Positions 34,607 through 43,914 are shown, counted from the first letter of the stretch. The stretch is DNA of 64,000 nucleotides from Fidelibacterota bacterium (GCA_016784025.1 JADHVL010000004.1:62001-126000), one strand, 5' to 3'. Notes: generated by a model not told the origin, from the sequence alone. Numbers and translations are program-made.

Positions 34607-36283
34607 ATGAGTTCAAGGGATAATCACTTTTCACCACCTCAGACAAAACGTGCAACCATCTGGGACAATCTAAAAAGGCCTAACTCGCTCTATGGCCATC
34701 TGGTCATACTGTTGTCCTCCATGTCCTTGCTATTATTTGCGTTTCTCGCCTGGCTCATATTCTCCATGTCAAATAATTATCTCGAAAATGTCACCAAAAG
34801 GTGTGGGAAGCGGATGTCTACGGTAATTGATCACACAATCCGCAGTAGCATGATAAGTGAGGATCACGCGGAGCTGGCCGAAGCTCTTGCAAAAGTTCAA
34901 GGTGTACCTGGGGTCAGCGCCATCAGTATTTTCAATGATGAGGGCGAAATCAAACATCACTCTCCTCGTGCTTCGATTGGTGGTCACGAAGAGGATTCCA
35001 TGTTGCCCTGTACCCATTGCCATTCATCCGTGGATCCGGGTCAATGGGGTATGCCTGAAACTTGTGTGTATAACATCCAGGGTGCTGAGGGCCGCACCAT
35101 GATTGTTTTATCTCCTATTATGTCCACACCAGAGTGTCGTTCCTCCGGTTGCCACCAGACCAACGAAGACTCTGAAGTCCTGGGTTTCATGGAAATTAAA
35201 CTACCACTCACGGAGCTGGATAGAGCCCTGAGTAATATCCTCTATGAATATTTTGCCATCATTATGCTCTTCCTCTTTCTACTCATGGCTACCCTTCTGT
35301 TCTTCATTGAGCGATGGGTTAATCGGCCCTTAAAGCGGATTGTAGACGTGAGTCGATCCGTAACTGCTGGAAATCTAGCAGTTCGCGTGGATGTAGCCAA
35401 AAATGAACTCAGAGATGTCCATCAGGTTGGGATGGCTTTGAACAGCATGTTGGAATCCATCAATCAAAGTAACCGCGAACTGCATGAGTGGTCCAATGAC
35501 TTGGAAAATAGGGTCAGAAGCAAATCTGAGGACATTGCTCGATCTCAAAATGAGATTTTTCAGATAGAGCGCCTTGCTTCATTGGGCCGACTGTCATCAT
35601 CTGTTGCTCATGAAATAAATAATCCCCTGGCAGGTGTACTCACCTATGCCAAGTTGGTCTCACGAATTCTCCAAAATCCAGAGCTGACAGAAGAGAAAAG
35701 AGAAGCTGTCTTAAGACATCTTGAGATGATACAATCGGAGACCACCAGATGTGGAAACATCGTTAAAGGTCTGCTTAATTTTTCCATGGATAGTAGTCAA
35801 AAGCTTGAATCCCTCCATGTGAATGAGGTTCTGGCTGAAACAGCACAGCTTATTCAGCATAGTTTTCAAATTACTGATGTGAGACTAATTACTGATTTTT
35901 CAGCATCCAGAGACCTTGTCAAAGCCAATGGGAATCAGGTAATTCAGGCCTGCCTGGCCGTGTTAACCAATGCTCTGGAGGCTGTGGACGAAGGTGGAGA
36001 TGGCCTGGTCACCTACCGAAGTTATAATCCTGATATGAAGCATATCACCATTGAAATCAAAGACAATGGCATTGGTATCTCTACTGAAGACCAGGAGCAT
36101 ATGTTTGAACCCTTCTTCTCCAGTAAGAAGGAAATGTCAGGAATTGGACTGGGTTTAGCTGTAACCTATGGCATTTTGGAGCAGCACAATGCAAAAGTTT
36201 TCGTAGATTCTGCACCAGGCAAAGGCACTTCAATCAAGTTTAAATTTGAACTTTCAAACGGGGGATCCGAAGATGGACAATAA
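34607..36283 (+). CDS. Sensor histidine kinase with periplasmic c-type heme motifs
   Basis: A 558-residue kinase. TM1 is at about 31-53 and TM2 at about 212-235, with a periplasmic domain of ~155 residues between them. That domain carries CTHCH (135-139, CxxCH) and CRSSGCH (177-183, Cx4CH), both c-type heme attachment patterns, plus Cys153. HAMP linker (PLKRIVDVSRSVTAGNLAVR), coiled coil, then HisKA with His335 in SSVAHEINNPLAGVL. The ATPase shows NALEAV, DNGIGI, and GIGLGLAVTYGILEQH. It would sense redox state or a gaseous ligand at the periplasmic heme(s) and phosphorylate the adjacent NtrC-type regulator. It overlaps the regulator start by 11 bp. Confidence 0.93.
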   Translation: MSSRDNHFSPPQTKRATIWDNLKRPNSLYGHLVILLSSMSLLLFAFLAWLIFSMSNNYLENVTKRCGKRMSTVIDHTIRSSMISEDHAELAEALAKVQGVPGVSAISIFNDEGEIKHHSPRASIGGHEEDSMLPCTHCHSSVDPGQWGMPETCVYNIQGAEGRTMIVLSPIMSTPECRSSGCHQTNEDSEVLGFMEIKLPLTELDRALSNILYEYFAIIMLFLFLLMATLLFFIERWVNRPLKRIVDVSRSVTAGNLAVRVDVAKNELRDVHQVGMALNSMLESINQSNRELHEWSNDLENRVRSKSEDIARSQNEIFQIERLASLGRLSSSVAHEINNPLAGVLTYAKLVSRILQNPELTEEKREAVLRHLEMIQSETTRCGNIVKGLLNFSMDSSQKLESLHVNEVLAETAQLIQHSFQITDVRLITDFSASRDLVKANGNQVIQACLAVLTNALEAVDEGGDGLVTYRSYNPDMKHITIEIKDNGIGISTEDQEHMFEPFFSSKKEMSGIGLGLAVTYGILEQHNAKVFVDSAPGKGTSIKFKFELSNGGSEDGQ

Positions 36284-37613
36284 TCTATCCATTCTAATCG
36301 TTGATGACGAACTCTCAGTACGTGATTCATTGTCCAACTGGTTTATTGAAGATGGATATACCGTAGACACTGCTGAAGATGCTAAAGTGGCGCTCAAAAA
36401 GATTGAAGCCTTTAACTTTCACATCATTCTGGTGGACATCAAGCTCCCGGGAATGGACGGGCTCGAGCTAAATCGTAGAATTAAATCTATCAATGATGAG
36501 GCGGTTGTGATCATCATGACCGCTTTTGCATCAGTGGATTCCGCTGTCCAGGCACTCAAGGATGGAGCCTATGATTATGTATGCAAGCCCTTTGATCCAG
36601 ATGCTATCACGCACATCATTCGTAACGCCAGCAAGACCATCCATTTGAGCAAGGAGAATATTACCCTTCAGGATCGCATTAAGAGCCTGGTAAATGTTGA
36701 GGATATTATTGGTGAAAGTGAAGGTATCCTCAATGTCCTGGAGCAGGTCCGGGTTGTGGCTGAAACTGATTCAACAGTTATCATCAATGGCGATAGTGGT
36801 ACTGGCAAAGAGCTTATAGCCAAAGCTATTCATATGAATTCCTCCCGACGCTTCTTCCCCATGGTCACGGTTCATTGCGGGGCCATTGCTGAAAATCTTA
36901 TGGAGAGTGAGTTGTTCGGCCACGAGCGAGGTGCCTTTACTGGCGCTCAATATGCCAGAAAAGGTAAATTTGAAATGGCCGATGGGGCGACCTTGTTCCT
37001 GGATGAAATTTCAACCATATCAATGAAGATGCAGATCGAGCTATTACGAGTTCTAGAAACTAAAACTTTTACACGAGTAGGGGGAAATAGAGAGTTCAAG
37101 TCAGACTTCCGTGTGATTTGCGCCACCAACCGTGACCTTCAGGCAATGGTGAATGCCGGAGAGTTCAGGGAAGATTTATTCTACCGCTTAAATGTATTTT
37201 CAATCACAATTCCACCCTTGCGTGAACGAACTGAAGACATCAAACCGCTCACGGAGCATTTTGTTAAATTCTATGCCGAGCAGATGAACAAGGAAACAAA
37301 ACATATTGGAAGACGTGCCGCTAAGGCTTTAAAAAATTATGATTTCCCTGGCAATGTTCGTGAATTGGAAAACCTCATCGAACGAGCTATCGTTATCGGT
37401 ACTGGTGATACGGTTCAACTCAAAGACCTGCCACTGGATCATGTGGCAGCTAAACCCACCTGGGAATCGATTCAGGAGATGGAACACCATCACATTCAGG
37501 GCATCCTGGAGAAATATGACTGGAATATATCAAGGTCTGCTAAGGCGCTGGGAGTGGATCGGGTCACTTTATATAGTAAAATCAAGAAATACAAAATCGA
37601 GAAAAGCAAATAG
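36273..37613 (+). CDS. NtrC-family sigma-54-dependent response regulator
   Basis: About 446 residues. The receiver domain has Asp10-Asp11 and the phospho-acceptor Asp55 in IILVDIKLPGMDG. The AAA+ domain has Walker A GDSGTGKELIAKAI, the sigma-54 contact ERGAFTGAQ, Walker B GATLFLDEI, and the arginine-finger region EFREDLFYRLNVF. A Fis-type helix-turn-helix (NISRSAKALGVDRVTLYSKI) ends it. The start is ATG 36273 (GGGGGATCC upstream) because it overlaps the kinase stop; an ATG nine codons earlier lies within the kinase. The natural targets are the two -24/-12 promoters at 30129 and 34545. Confidence 0.96.
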   Translation: MDNNLSILIVDDELSVRDSLSNWFIEDGYTVDTAEDAKVALKKIEAFNFHIILVDIKLPGMDGLELNRRIKSINDEAVVIIMTAFASVDSAVQALKDGAYDYVCKPFDPDAITHIIRNASKTIHLSKENITLQDRIKSLVNVEDIIGESEGILNVLEQVRVVAETDSTVIINGDSGTGKELIAKAIHMNSSRRFFPMVTVHCGAIAENLMESELFGHERGAFTGAQYARKGKFEMADGATLFLDEISTISMKMQIELLRVLETKTFTRVGGNREFKSDFRVICATNRDLQAMVNAGEFREDLFYRLNVFSITIPPLRERTEDIKPLTEHFVKFYAEQMNKETKHIGRRAAKALKNYDFPGNVRELENLIERAIVIGTGDTVQLKDLPLDHVAAKPTWESIQEMEHHHIQGILEKYDWNISRSAKALGVDRVTLYSKIKKYKIEKSK

Positions 37614-37633
37614 AGTCATTCAGGACTAATTAA

Positions 37634-38152
37634 ATGTCCCGGATCAAAATCATCCCTCTGCAATTCGCAGGAGTTGAGGTGTTGGAGCAAATGCTTCCCC
37701 TCATCAGTGCACGGTTCAAAATAGAAACTTTAATGACGACATGTCGATTGGATCTGACCCCCTTTTTTGATCCCGTTCGATCCCAATACAATGCCAACGA
37801 TATCATTCAGAAACTGGTACCTCTGGCGGATGAAGGTGACAAGATTGTAGGCGTTACTGACCTTGATTTGTTTATTCCAGTTTTGAGCTATATTTTTGGA
37901 CAAGCCTATCTGGGTGGGTCTGTGGCTCTGGTTTCTGGACATCGTCTGGTCAATGCCCGATACGGACTGGCCGATGATCCTAAACTTTTCTCAGAAAGAC
38001 TCCTGAAATGTATCATTCATGAATTGGGACATGCTTTTGGCTTGAAACATTGCCTCTTACCGGGATGTGTCATGGATTCCACAACTTATGTGGAGGAAAT
38101 GGACCAAAAGTCAGATCAATTCTGCCGTAACTGTAAAATTCAGCTGAAATAG
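37634..38152 (+). CDS. Archaemetzincin-family zinc metalloprotease
   Basis: A 172-residue protein ending in HELGHAFGLKHCLLPGCVMD, then QFCRNC. This is the archaemetzincin signature: HExxHxxGxxH zinc site, a Cys following the third His, Cx4C, Met turn, and a late CxxC for a second zinc. The N-terminus (IKIIPLQFAGVEVLEQMLPL) and the DLDLFIPVLSYIFGQA segment match the family. Such enzymes are aminopeptidase-like, but cellular targets are not known. It follows the regulator by 20 bp, which suggests joint transcription with the redox module. Confidence 0.93.
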   Translation: MSRIKIIPLQFAGVEVLEQMLPLISARFKIETLMTTCRLDLTPFFDPVRSQYNANDIIQKLVPLADEGDKIVGVTDLDLFIPVLSYIFGQAYLGGSVALVSGHRLVNARYGLADDPKLFSERLLKCIIHELGHAFGLKHCLLPGCVMDSTTYVEEMDQKSDQFCRNCKIQLK

Positions 38153-38168
38153 TTCTAAATCTATAAAT

Positions 38169-39686
38169 CTAGCGAGGGACGTTTTCATAAACGTCTTTGA
38201 TTTCATCGATTGCCAGTTGGATCGCCAGCGTGATATAGTCATGAACCAGTAATTTAATACTCACCAATTTGGGATTATTGTAAAGCCCATGTGTGATCAC
38301 ATCTCTGGTATCTGTCAAAGCCCCACATAATTCCTCCAGGCTGACTGCTTCCTCCATTCGGCGGTGTGACAGATCTCTGGCAAAAGTGATCATGATGGAC
38401 CGATCTCCATGTCTCACTGATGTGAGCAAATGGTTATACACAACATTAATGTACCATCTCAGATCTTCAACGGGCATTTTCTGATAAAAACTCAAACGGG
38501 ATTTATTATATGGACTCCTGATGGTTTGAAATACTTTCTCAACCAATGCCTCATGCATACGAACCATTTCTTCAGCCAATATCAATGCTGGGCGGTTCCG
38601 TTGAAAGCGACCTATCCTATCAATATTCATTCTGTGCCATTTGTCCGGTTGCGTTTTTAGATTCTCAATGAGATGCAATAGTCGTCTGTCCAATTGATGT
38701 CTGGCTTTGGGTACCCAACCAAGCGTATTTCTGGTATATGAACAATCTGTTGGAAAAGATTTATCAATATATTCAGTCATCCACAGTCTTTCAAAGGGAC
38801 GCCGACCCATCAAACGACCCCAGAGATCTCTAACCTGGACACCGAATCGAGCTATAAACTTGGGAATAAATATAGGAACTTTTTCTTTGCCATAATAATG
38901 TCTGGTGGAAAGGAGAAACAGTTCCTTTAGTGGCATGGGTTTGTCAGAACTGGCTAGAAATATATTAAAGTCCTCCAGCTGCTCAGTTTTTTCAATGATT
39001 TTTGCAAACAAGTCGATGACACAACACACGTGGATGTAGGGAATGGCCATCAATCCATATCCAGGTAGGATGCGTGAATCCCAACGATCAGACAACCAGA
39101 TTTTGAGGAAATGGTATAGCGGTTCGTATTCGCACCAATCATTACACACAGCTGCCAACCTGACGACGGAACAGGGGAAATTCTGTGAAGCAACCTCAAC
39201 AAACTCCTCACCTTTTCGTTTAGTTATAGCATATGGATATTCTGCGTCGGGAGTACTTTTTTCATAGACCAGATCACCCGGTTCAGGGAATTTGCAAGCC
39301 ACGAGTGAGCTGGTAAAAATAAAGCGTTTTAGCTTTGTTTTGCTGGCAAGTTCCAAGAGCTGTTGCGTGGCAGCAATATTGGTTTTTTCATAAACTTCGG
39401 AGAAAACCTGATCCCCAAAATCATAATAGGCGGCGAGGTGAAAAATAAAATCAAGATTGTAGTTGCTTGTCGCAGCTAGGAATGCTTTTTCAAGTTGGGC
39501 CCCATCCATAAGGTCCACCAGGATCCACTCCAGATTGGGGTGGGGTTCAAGCCCAACTTCCTTCTGTGCCCGACGGGCGAAAGCAATCACATTGCAATTT
39601 GAGCAGAGATGTTTTACGAGATGGCGACCGATGAACCCCGAGGCACCTGTGATAAGAACGGTCTTATTTGTATTTTGAAGTCCCAT
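38169..39686 (-). CDS. NAD-dependent epimerase fused to RsbRD-N-like helical domain, copy A
   Basis: About 505 residues. The N-terminal extended-SDR domain has LITGASGFIGRHLVKHL, catalytic YAITKRKGEE (YxxxK), and an FHLAAYYDFGD Rossmann strand. Residues from about 350 are all-helical: LRWYINVVYNHLLTSVRHGD, then RRMEEAVSLEELCGALTDTR, reminiscent of the N-terminal sensory domain of RsbRD-type proteins. The start is placed at ATG 39686, with GGA 8 nt upstream, because a longer frame overlaps the paralogue's 3' end. The neighbour at 39733 is a close paralogue with the same architecture, indicating a tandem duplication. Substrate is unknown. Confidence 0.8.
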   Translation of the reverse strand: MGLQNTNKTVLITGASGFIGRHLVKHLCSNCNVIAFARRAQKEVGLEPHPNLEWILVDLMDGAQLEKAFLAATSNYNLDFIFHLAAYYDFGDQVFSEVYEKTNIAATQQLLELASKTKLKRFIFTSSLVACKFPEPGDLVYEKSTPDAEYPYAITKRKGEEFVEVASQNFPCSVVRLAAVCNDWCEYEPLYHFLKIWLSDRWDSRILPGYGLMAIPYIHVCCVIDLFAKIIEKTEQLEDFNIFLASSDKPMPLKELFLLSTRHYYGKEKVPIFIPKFIARFGVQVRDLWGRLMGRRPFERLWMTEYIDKSFPTDCSYTRNTLGWVPKARHQLDRRLLHLIENLKTQPDKWHRMNIDRIGRFQRNRPALILAEEMVRMHEALVEKVFQTIRSPYNKSRLSFYQKMPVEDLRWYINVVYNHLLTSVRHGDRSIMITFARDLSHRRMEEAVSLEELCGALTDTRDVITHGLYNNPKLVSIKLLVHDYITLAIQLAIDEIKDVYENVPR

Positions 39687-39732
39687 TTTTTCTATCCAAG
39701 TTTGATCCTCTGGATCAAACGGTGGTAACGGA

Positions 39733-41271
39733 CTATCTGTTGTGAAATCGAATGTAGGAGGCAGGAGCTTGAGCGATATCGTATGCGTCTTCGATTTCAT
39801 CGACTGCCATCTGGATGGTCAGGTCAATATCGTCGCGGATGCGTTGCTCAAGATGCTTCACAGATTCAAATTCAAGGAGGTGCTGAATGACTAAATCAGA
39901 GAGAGTTTGGTAGACATCAACGACCTCAGCTAATTTAAAGCCTTCATGGATACGAATACTAGCTATAAATCGTGCATAGTTAGCCAGGGATAAACGATCG
40001 CCGGTCCGCACAGAAACCTTTAATAAGTTGTACACGATACCTAGATACCAGGACAGTTTTTCCGGATCCATCTTCTTATAAGACGGATATCGATCGGGCT
40101 GTTCAATATCCATAATCTGGTCTTGCAGGGCAGTCAGGATTGAATCTTCCCGCTGTACCAGCGCTTCAGATATTGCCAGGTTTGGTCGATCAGGAGATTT
40201 GTAGAGAGCCAGGGTGTTTTTTTGATGCCACTCAATGGGATAAGTCTTCATATGCTCAATGACATGCAGAATTCTTCGCTCAGGTCGGTATCTTGGAATA
40301 ACCTTCCAGTCTAGTTCTTTTCTAGTATAGGCAGCATCCACATCCATGCGTTCGTCAATGTATTTCATCATCCAGGGACGTTCAAAAGGGCGGCGACCAA
40401 TGAGTCGGCCTGCAAAATCCATGAGATAGACACCCAGTCTGGCCAGGAAAACAGGCATATGTATGGCCCGGCGTTTTTCGCCATAGACGAATCGGGTACT
40501 TAAATCATAAAGTTCCTGATGACTGGTGCTTTCATCCGGGCTGGCGATGAGCACATCAAAGGATTTCAGTTTTTCTGTTTTATCAAGTATGGTCTTCAAC
40601 ATTCTGACAAGGCAAACAATATGAATGTAGGGAACCGCTGAGTCCCCTCTACCTCCAAGTACCCTTGATTTCCAGGATCGAGATGACCAGGTGTCCAAAA
40701 ATTTATATAATGGTCCATATTCACACCAATCGCTGAATACTGCAGCAAATCGGACCACCGTGCAAGGGTAGGTACTGGACCATTCTTTTGCCATGGCCTC
40801 ACCGGCAATTTTGGTCACAGCATAAGGGAAGTCAGCATCCAGGGAACTTTCCTCGGTGAGTTTATCGCCATCTTGAGGGAATTCTGAGACAACCAGAGAA
40901 CTGGCGAAAATAAATCTTTTAAGTCCCAGATTTGCTGCTGCCTCAAAGATCAGTTTTGAACCGTGGACATTGGTACGTTGGTATTCCTCATTGGCTTCAT
41001 TGGAAAAATCAAAAAAGGCTGCGAGGTGGATAAAATAATCGGCTCCACCACTCCCCTGTATTTCGTCCATGGCATCCCGAACATTATCAGGTTCGGCCAC
41101 ATCCACGAGAAACCAGGTTATATTTTTGTGTCGGGGTATTCCAACTTCTTGCTGACTCCGCCGGGCAATGGCAAAAATCTGATACTCATCGAGGTAGGTT
41201 TCTATAAAGTTTTTACCAATGAATCCAGATGCCCCGGTAATAACTATTCTGGGGAGGACTCTGTCAGTCAC
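39733..41271 (-). CDS. NAD-dependent epimerase fused to RsbRD-N-like helical domain, copy B
   Basis: A 512-residue paralogue of copy A. The NAD motif is ITGASGFIGKNFIE, the active site is YAVTKIAGEAM, and the strand FIHLAAFFDFSNE matches FHLAAYYDFGD of copy A. The helical C-terminal domain begins near 380 (PEKLSWYLGIVYNLLKVSVR, then RIHEGFKLAEVVDVYQTL). Start is GTG 41271, preceded by AGGACACGA; it overlaps the stop of the small membrane protein by 8 bp. The fusion of an epimerase to this helical domain is unusual, and the duplication suggests a heterodimer or divergent specificity. Confidence 0.82.
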   Translation of the reverse strand: MTDRVLPRIVITGASGFIGKNFIETYLDEYQIFAIARRSQQEVGIPRHKNITWFLVDVAEPDNVRDAMDEIQGSGGADYFIHLAAFFDFSNEANEEYQRTNVHGSKLIFEAAANLGLKRFIFASSLVVSEFPQDGDKLTEESSLDADFPYAVTKIAGEAMAKEWSSTYPCTVVRFAAVFSDWCEYGPLYKFLDTWSSRSWKSRVLGGRGDSAVPYIHIVCLVRMLKTILDKTEKLKSFDVLIASPDESTSHQELYDLSTRFVYGEKRRAIHMPVFLARLGVYLMDFAGRLIGRRPFERPWMMKYIDERMDVDAAYTRKELDWKVIPRYRPERRILHVIEHMKTYPIEWHQKNTLALYKSPDRPNLAISEALVQREDSILTALQDQIMDIEQPDRYPSYKKMDPEKLSWYLGIVYNLLKVSVRTGDRLSLANYARFIASIRIHEGFKLAEVVDVYQTLSDLVIQHLLEFESVKHLEQRIRDDIDLTIQMAVDEIEDAYDIAQAPASYIRFHNR

Positions 41272-41668
41272 TCGTGTCCTCCTCAGTGAACAATTCGAGG
41301 AAAAACATCATGACCAACAATCCCATCAACCCATCGCTGATGGCTGAAATTGCAATGACGGGCACCATTTCTGAAAACAGAAAATAGAAACCCAAGAAAA
41401 AGAAGGCGATCCACTTGGCAAGAATGATGAAAATAATCAGACTCTTCTCTGCCAGAGGATTCTTTGCCGCCAATAAGTAGCCTATGGTCATAACGACATG
41501 GAAGACGCCGCCCTGAGTAGAAAAGAAGCGATAGGGATCAACTGTGAATCCAAACCAGGAGAGGACGCCAAAGGGAAGGACAATAAGTGCAATTCCCACG
41601 CAAAATGAATGCAGGGCCATGAGATATAGCAGTAATTGGAAGAGTGAAATATTATTGAAAATTTTCAT
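41264..41668 (-). CDS. Small four-helix membrane protein
   Basis: About 134 residues with four hydrophobic segments (LLLYLMALHSFCVGIALIVL, GGVFHVVMTIGYLLAA, IIFIILAKWIAFFFLGFYFL, AISAISDGLMGLLVMMFFLE) and charged loops. No family is recognised. The start is put at ATG 41668; an earlier GTG at 41692 is possible. It overlaps the epimerase B start by 8 bp, so it is translationally coupled to the epimerase pair. It is probably not part of the hydrogenase operon, which ends 58 bp upstream. Confidence 0.6.
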   Translation of the reverse strand: MKIFNNISLFQLLLYLMALHSFCVGIALIVLPFGVLSWFGFTVDPYRFFSTQGGVFHVVMTIGYLLAAKNPLAEKSLIIFIILAKWIAFFFLGFYFLFSEMVPVIAISAISDGLMGLLVMMFFLELFTEEDTSD

Positions 41669-41726
41669 GATTCTCAAGCGTTCAAATATCACGCCAAGGT
41701 ATTAACTGGTGACTCAAGAATATGGA

Positions 41727-42218
41727 TTAGTGCTTATGGTTCTCTATTCCCCACTCCTCAAGAATGAGCAGTGCGTTTTCAATAACCTTGTCAAATACCC
41801 CTTTTATGGTTGGAGTCATTTCCAGATCAAGATTCTCCATGGACTCCGGTTGAATACCGAGAAGCGTCATTCGTTTGGCTTTTCTATCCGTAAGCTCAGC
41901 CACACCGATGAGATCCGATAATCCAAGGTGATGTAGTGAAACTTTGGGGTCGAGCTGAGCAAGTATGGCATCGTCTTCAAGCTTGGCAACGGTACCCGGT
42001 GCCATATCAAAATTAACTGCATCAATGATTAGGATGGATTTTTCCGGTCCAAAAAAAGTCAGAAGATCAAGACCGCTGGTTCCCCCATCAACGATCTCGA
42101 TTTCTGGCTTAAAGTGGTAGTGCTCCTGGAGATGGTTTGCGGCATGAACACCAATACCCTCATCTTCCATGAGGATGTTGCCCAGACCGAGGACGACCAC
42201 CTCGGGGCTAGAGGACAT
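41727..42218 (-). CDS. hybD: Hydrogenase maturation protease
   Basis: About 163 residues of the HybD/HyaD family, the endopeptidase that removes the C-terminal tail of the hydrogenase large subunit after nickel insertion. The conserved VVVLGLGNILMEDEGIGVHA carries the nickel-sensing Glu, and DGGTSGLDLL and SLHHLGLSDL give the Asp and His ligands. The start ATG 42218 lies within the last codons of the large subunit (11-bp overlap). An alternative upstream start would give a nonsense N-terminal extension from the large-subunit gene. It is the last gene of the hyb operon. Confidence 0.93.
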   Translation of the reverse strand: MSSSPEVVVLGLGNILMEDEGIGVHAANHLQEHYHFKPEIEIVDGGTSGLDLLTFFGPEKSILIIDAVNFDMAPGTVAKLEDDAILAQLDPKVSLHHLGLSDLIGVAELTDRKAKRMTLLGIQPESMENLDLEMTPTIKGVFDKVIENALLILEEWGIENHKH

Positions 42219-43914
42219 GGACTTTCGAAATATCCTTGCGTTTATTGTCATGCAGGTGGATAGCACATGCCAGACAGGGATCGAAGGAGTGAATCGTCCG
42301 TAGAACCTCAAGTGGTTTTTCATCATCTGCAATGGGGTTGCCCATGAGTGAAGCTTCATAGGGGCCTACTGCATCATCATCATTCCGAGGTGCTGCATTC
42401 CAGGTGGAAGGTACCACGGCTTGATAATTCTCGATTTTACCATTCTTGATAACAATCCAATGTGAAAGAACACCACGAGGTGCTTCATGAAAACCAAAAC
42501 CCTGTTGCTCACCCTTGGGAAAGACTGGTGGGTTAAAGGTTGTCATATCGCCACTGGCGATGTTGTTAATCAGGTAATTGTAATTTTTCTCGAGTTCTTC
42601 AAAAAGAACTGCAGTTCTGATAGCACGGGCAGCATGACGACCCAACGTTGAGTGCAGAACACTAATTGGTATATCAGATTTGGAACCGGTGATGGCTTTG
42701 ATCTTGGCAAAGGCAACGCCAGCAACTTTCTGAGTTGTTTCATGGCCCTGGGCATACATGTTCAACACATTTGCCAGAGGACCAACCTGGGCTGGTTTGC
42801 CCAGGAATGTTGGTGCTTTCACCCAACTATATTTACCATCGTCTTCAAAATCAGTATAATGGGGTTCTGTTTCACCCTTATATGGATGCAAGTTACCCTC
42901 ACCTTTATACCATGAGTGTTTGACACTTTCCTTGACACCATCGCGGAAATATTTGTCCTGGAAGGAGGTGATTGGTTTGAGTTTACTAATATCACCACCA
43001 GGTATATACCCACCCGGAGTCCCAAATTGGGTTCCCTTGGTATCAGTTGGAAAATCTGGTACTGACAGATAATCCATGACACCGGAGCCATAACCTAGCC
43101 AGTCCTGGTAGAAGGAAGCAACCACAGCCACATCCACGATATAGGCATTGTAGATAAAGGATTTCAACTGATCCATCAGACCCTTGACCATCTGCAGACG
43201 TTCCATGTTCAAAGCAGCTTGACTATCGGGATTAATAGGGTTGGAAACACCACCAACTGCCAGATTCTGGATATGAGGTGTTTTGGAACCGAGAATCGTG
43301 GTGATCTGATTGGCTTTTCTCTGGATTTCGAAGGCTTCCAGATAATGAGCAGCCGCTATGAGATTGACCTCCGGCGGTAATTTCATGGCAGGATGTCCCC
43401 AGTAACCATTGGCAAAAATACCCAATTGACCTGATCCCACAAATGTCTTCAGTTTGTCCTGCACGGCTTTGTATTCCTGCCAGCCATTGTTTGGATGGTC
43501 AGACAAACTTTGTGCAAGCTTTGAGGCAGCTTTTGGATCGGCGGACAGGGCTGAAACCACATCCACCCAATCAAGAGCTGATAGATGATAGAAATGCACG
43601 ATATGATCATGAATACCATGGGCAGCAATAACCATATTACGGATATACTGTGCATTGACTGGTATTTCCATTTCCAGGGCATTTTCTACGGTTCGGACAG
43701 AAGCAATGGCATGAACGGTGGTACAAACACCACAGATTCTCTGGGTGAATACCCAGGCGTCCCGGGGATCGCGACCTTTTAAGATGGTTTCAATGCCGCG
43801 CCACATCTGCCCTGAAGACCAGGCCTTTGCAACCTTGCCATCCTTGATATCACAATCAATTCTTAAATGTCCCTCTATACGAGTGACTGGATCAACTACG
43901 ATTCTTTTACTCAT
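42208..43914 (-). CDS. hybC: [NiFe] hydrogenase large subunit
   Basis: A 568-residue catalytic subunit of a group 1 uptake hydrogenase that splits H2 at the Ni-Fe centre. The L1 motif RICGVCTTVHAIAS (CxxC) and the C-terminal L2 motif FDPCLACAIH supply the four cysteine ligands. The tail after DPCLACAIH is about 15 residues (LHDNKRKDISKVHVL), the substrate for the downstream protease. It opens with VVDPVTRIEGHLRIDCDIKD. The subunit is exported as a complex with the small subunit by Tat. It is the fourth gene in the O-A-B-C-D order of E. coli hydrogenase 2. Confidence 0.97.
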   Translation of the reverse strand: MSKRIVVDPVTRIEGHLRIDCDIKDGKVAKAWSSGQMWRGIETILKGRDPRDAWVFTQRICGVCTTVHAIASVRTVENALEMEIPVNAQYIRNMVIAAHGIHDHIVHFYHLSALDWVDVVSALSADPKAASKLAQSLSDHPNNGWQEYKAVQDKLKTFVGSGQLGIFANGYWGHPAMKLPPEVNLIAAAHYLEAFEIQRKANQITTILGSKTPHIQNLAVGGVSNPINPDSQAALNMERLQMVKGLMDQLKSFIYNAYIVDVAVVASFYQDWLGYGSGVMDYLSVPDFPTDTKGTQFGTPGGYIPGGDISKLKPITSFQDKYFRDGVKESVKHSWYKGEGNLHPYKGETEPHYTDFEDDGKYSWVKAPTFLGKPAQVGPLANVLNMYAQGHETTQKVAGVAFAKIKAITGSKSDIPISVLHSTLGRHAARAIRTAVLFEELEKNYNYLINNIASGDMTTFNPPVFPKGEQQGFGFHEAPRGVLSHWIVIKNGKIENYQAVVPSTWNAAPRNDDDAVGPYEASLMGNPIADDEKPLEVLRTIHSFDPCLACAIHLHDNKRKDISKVHVL

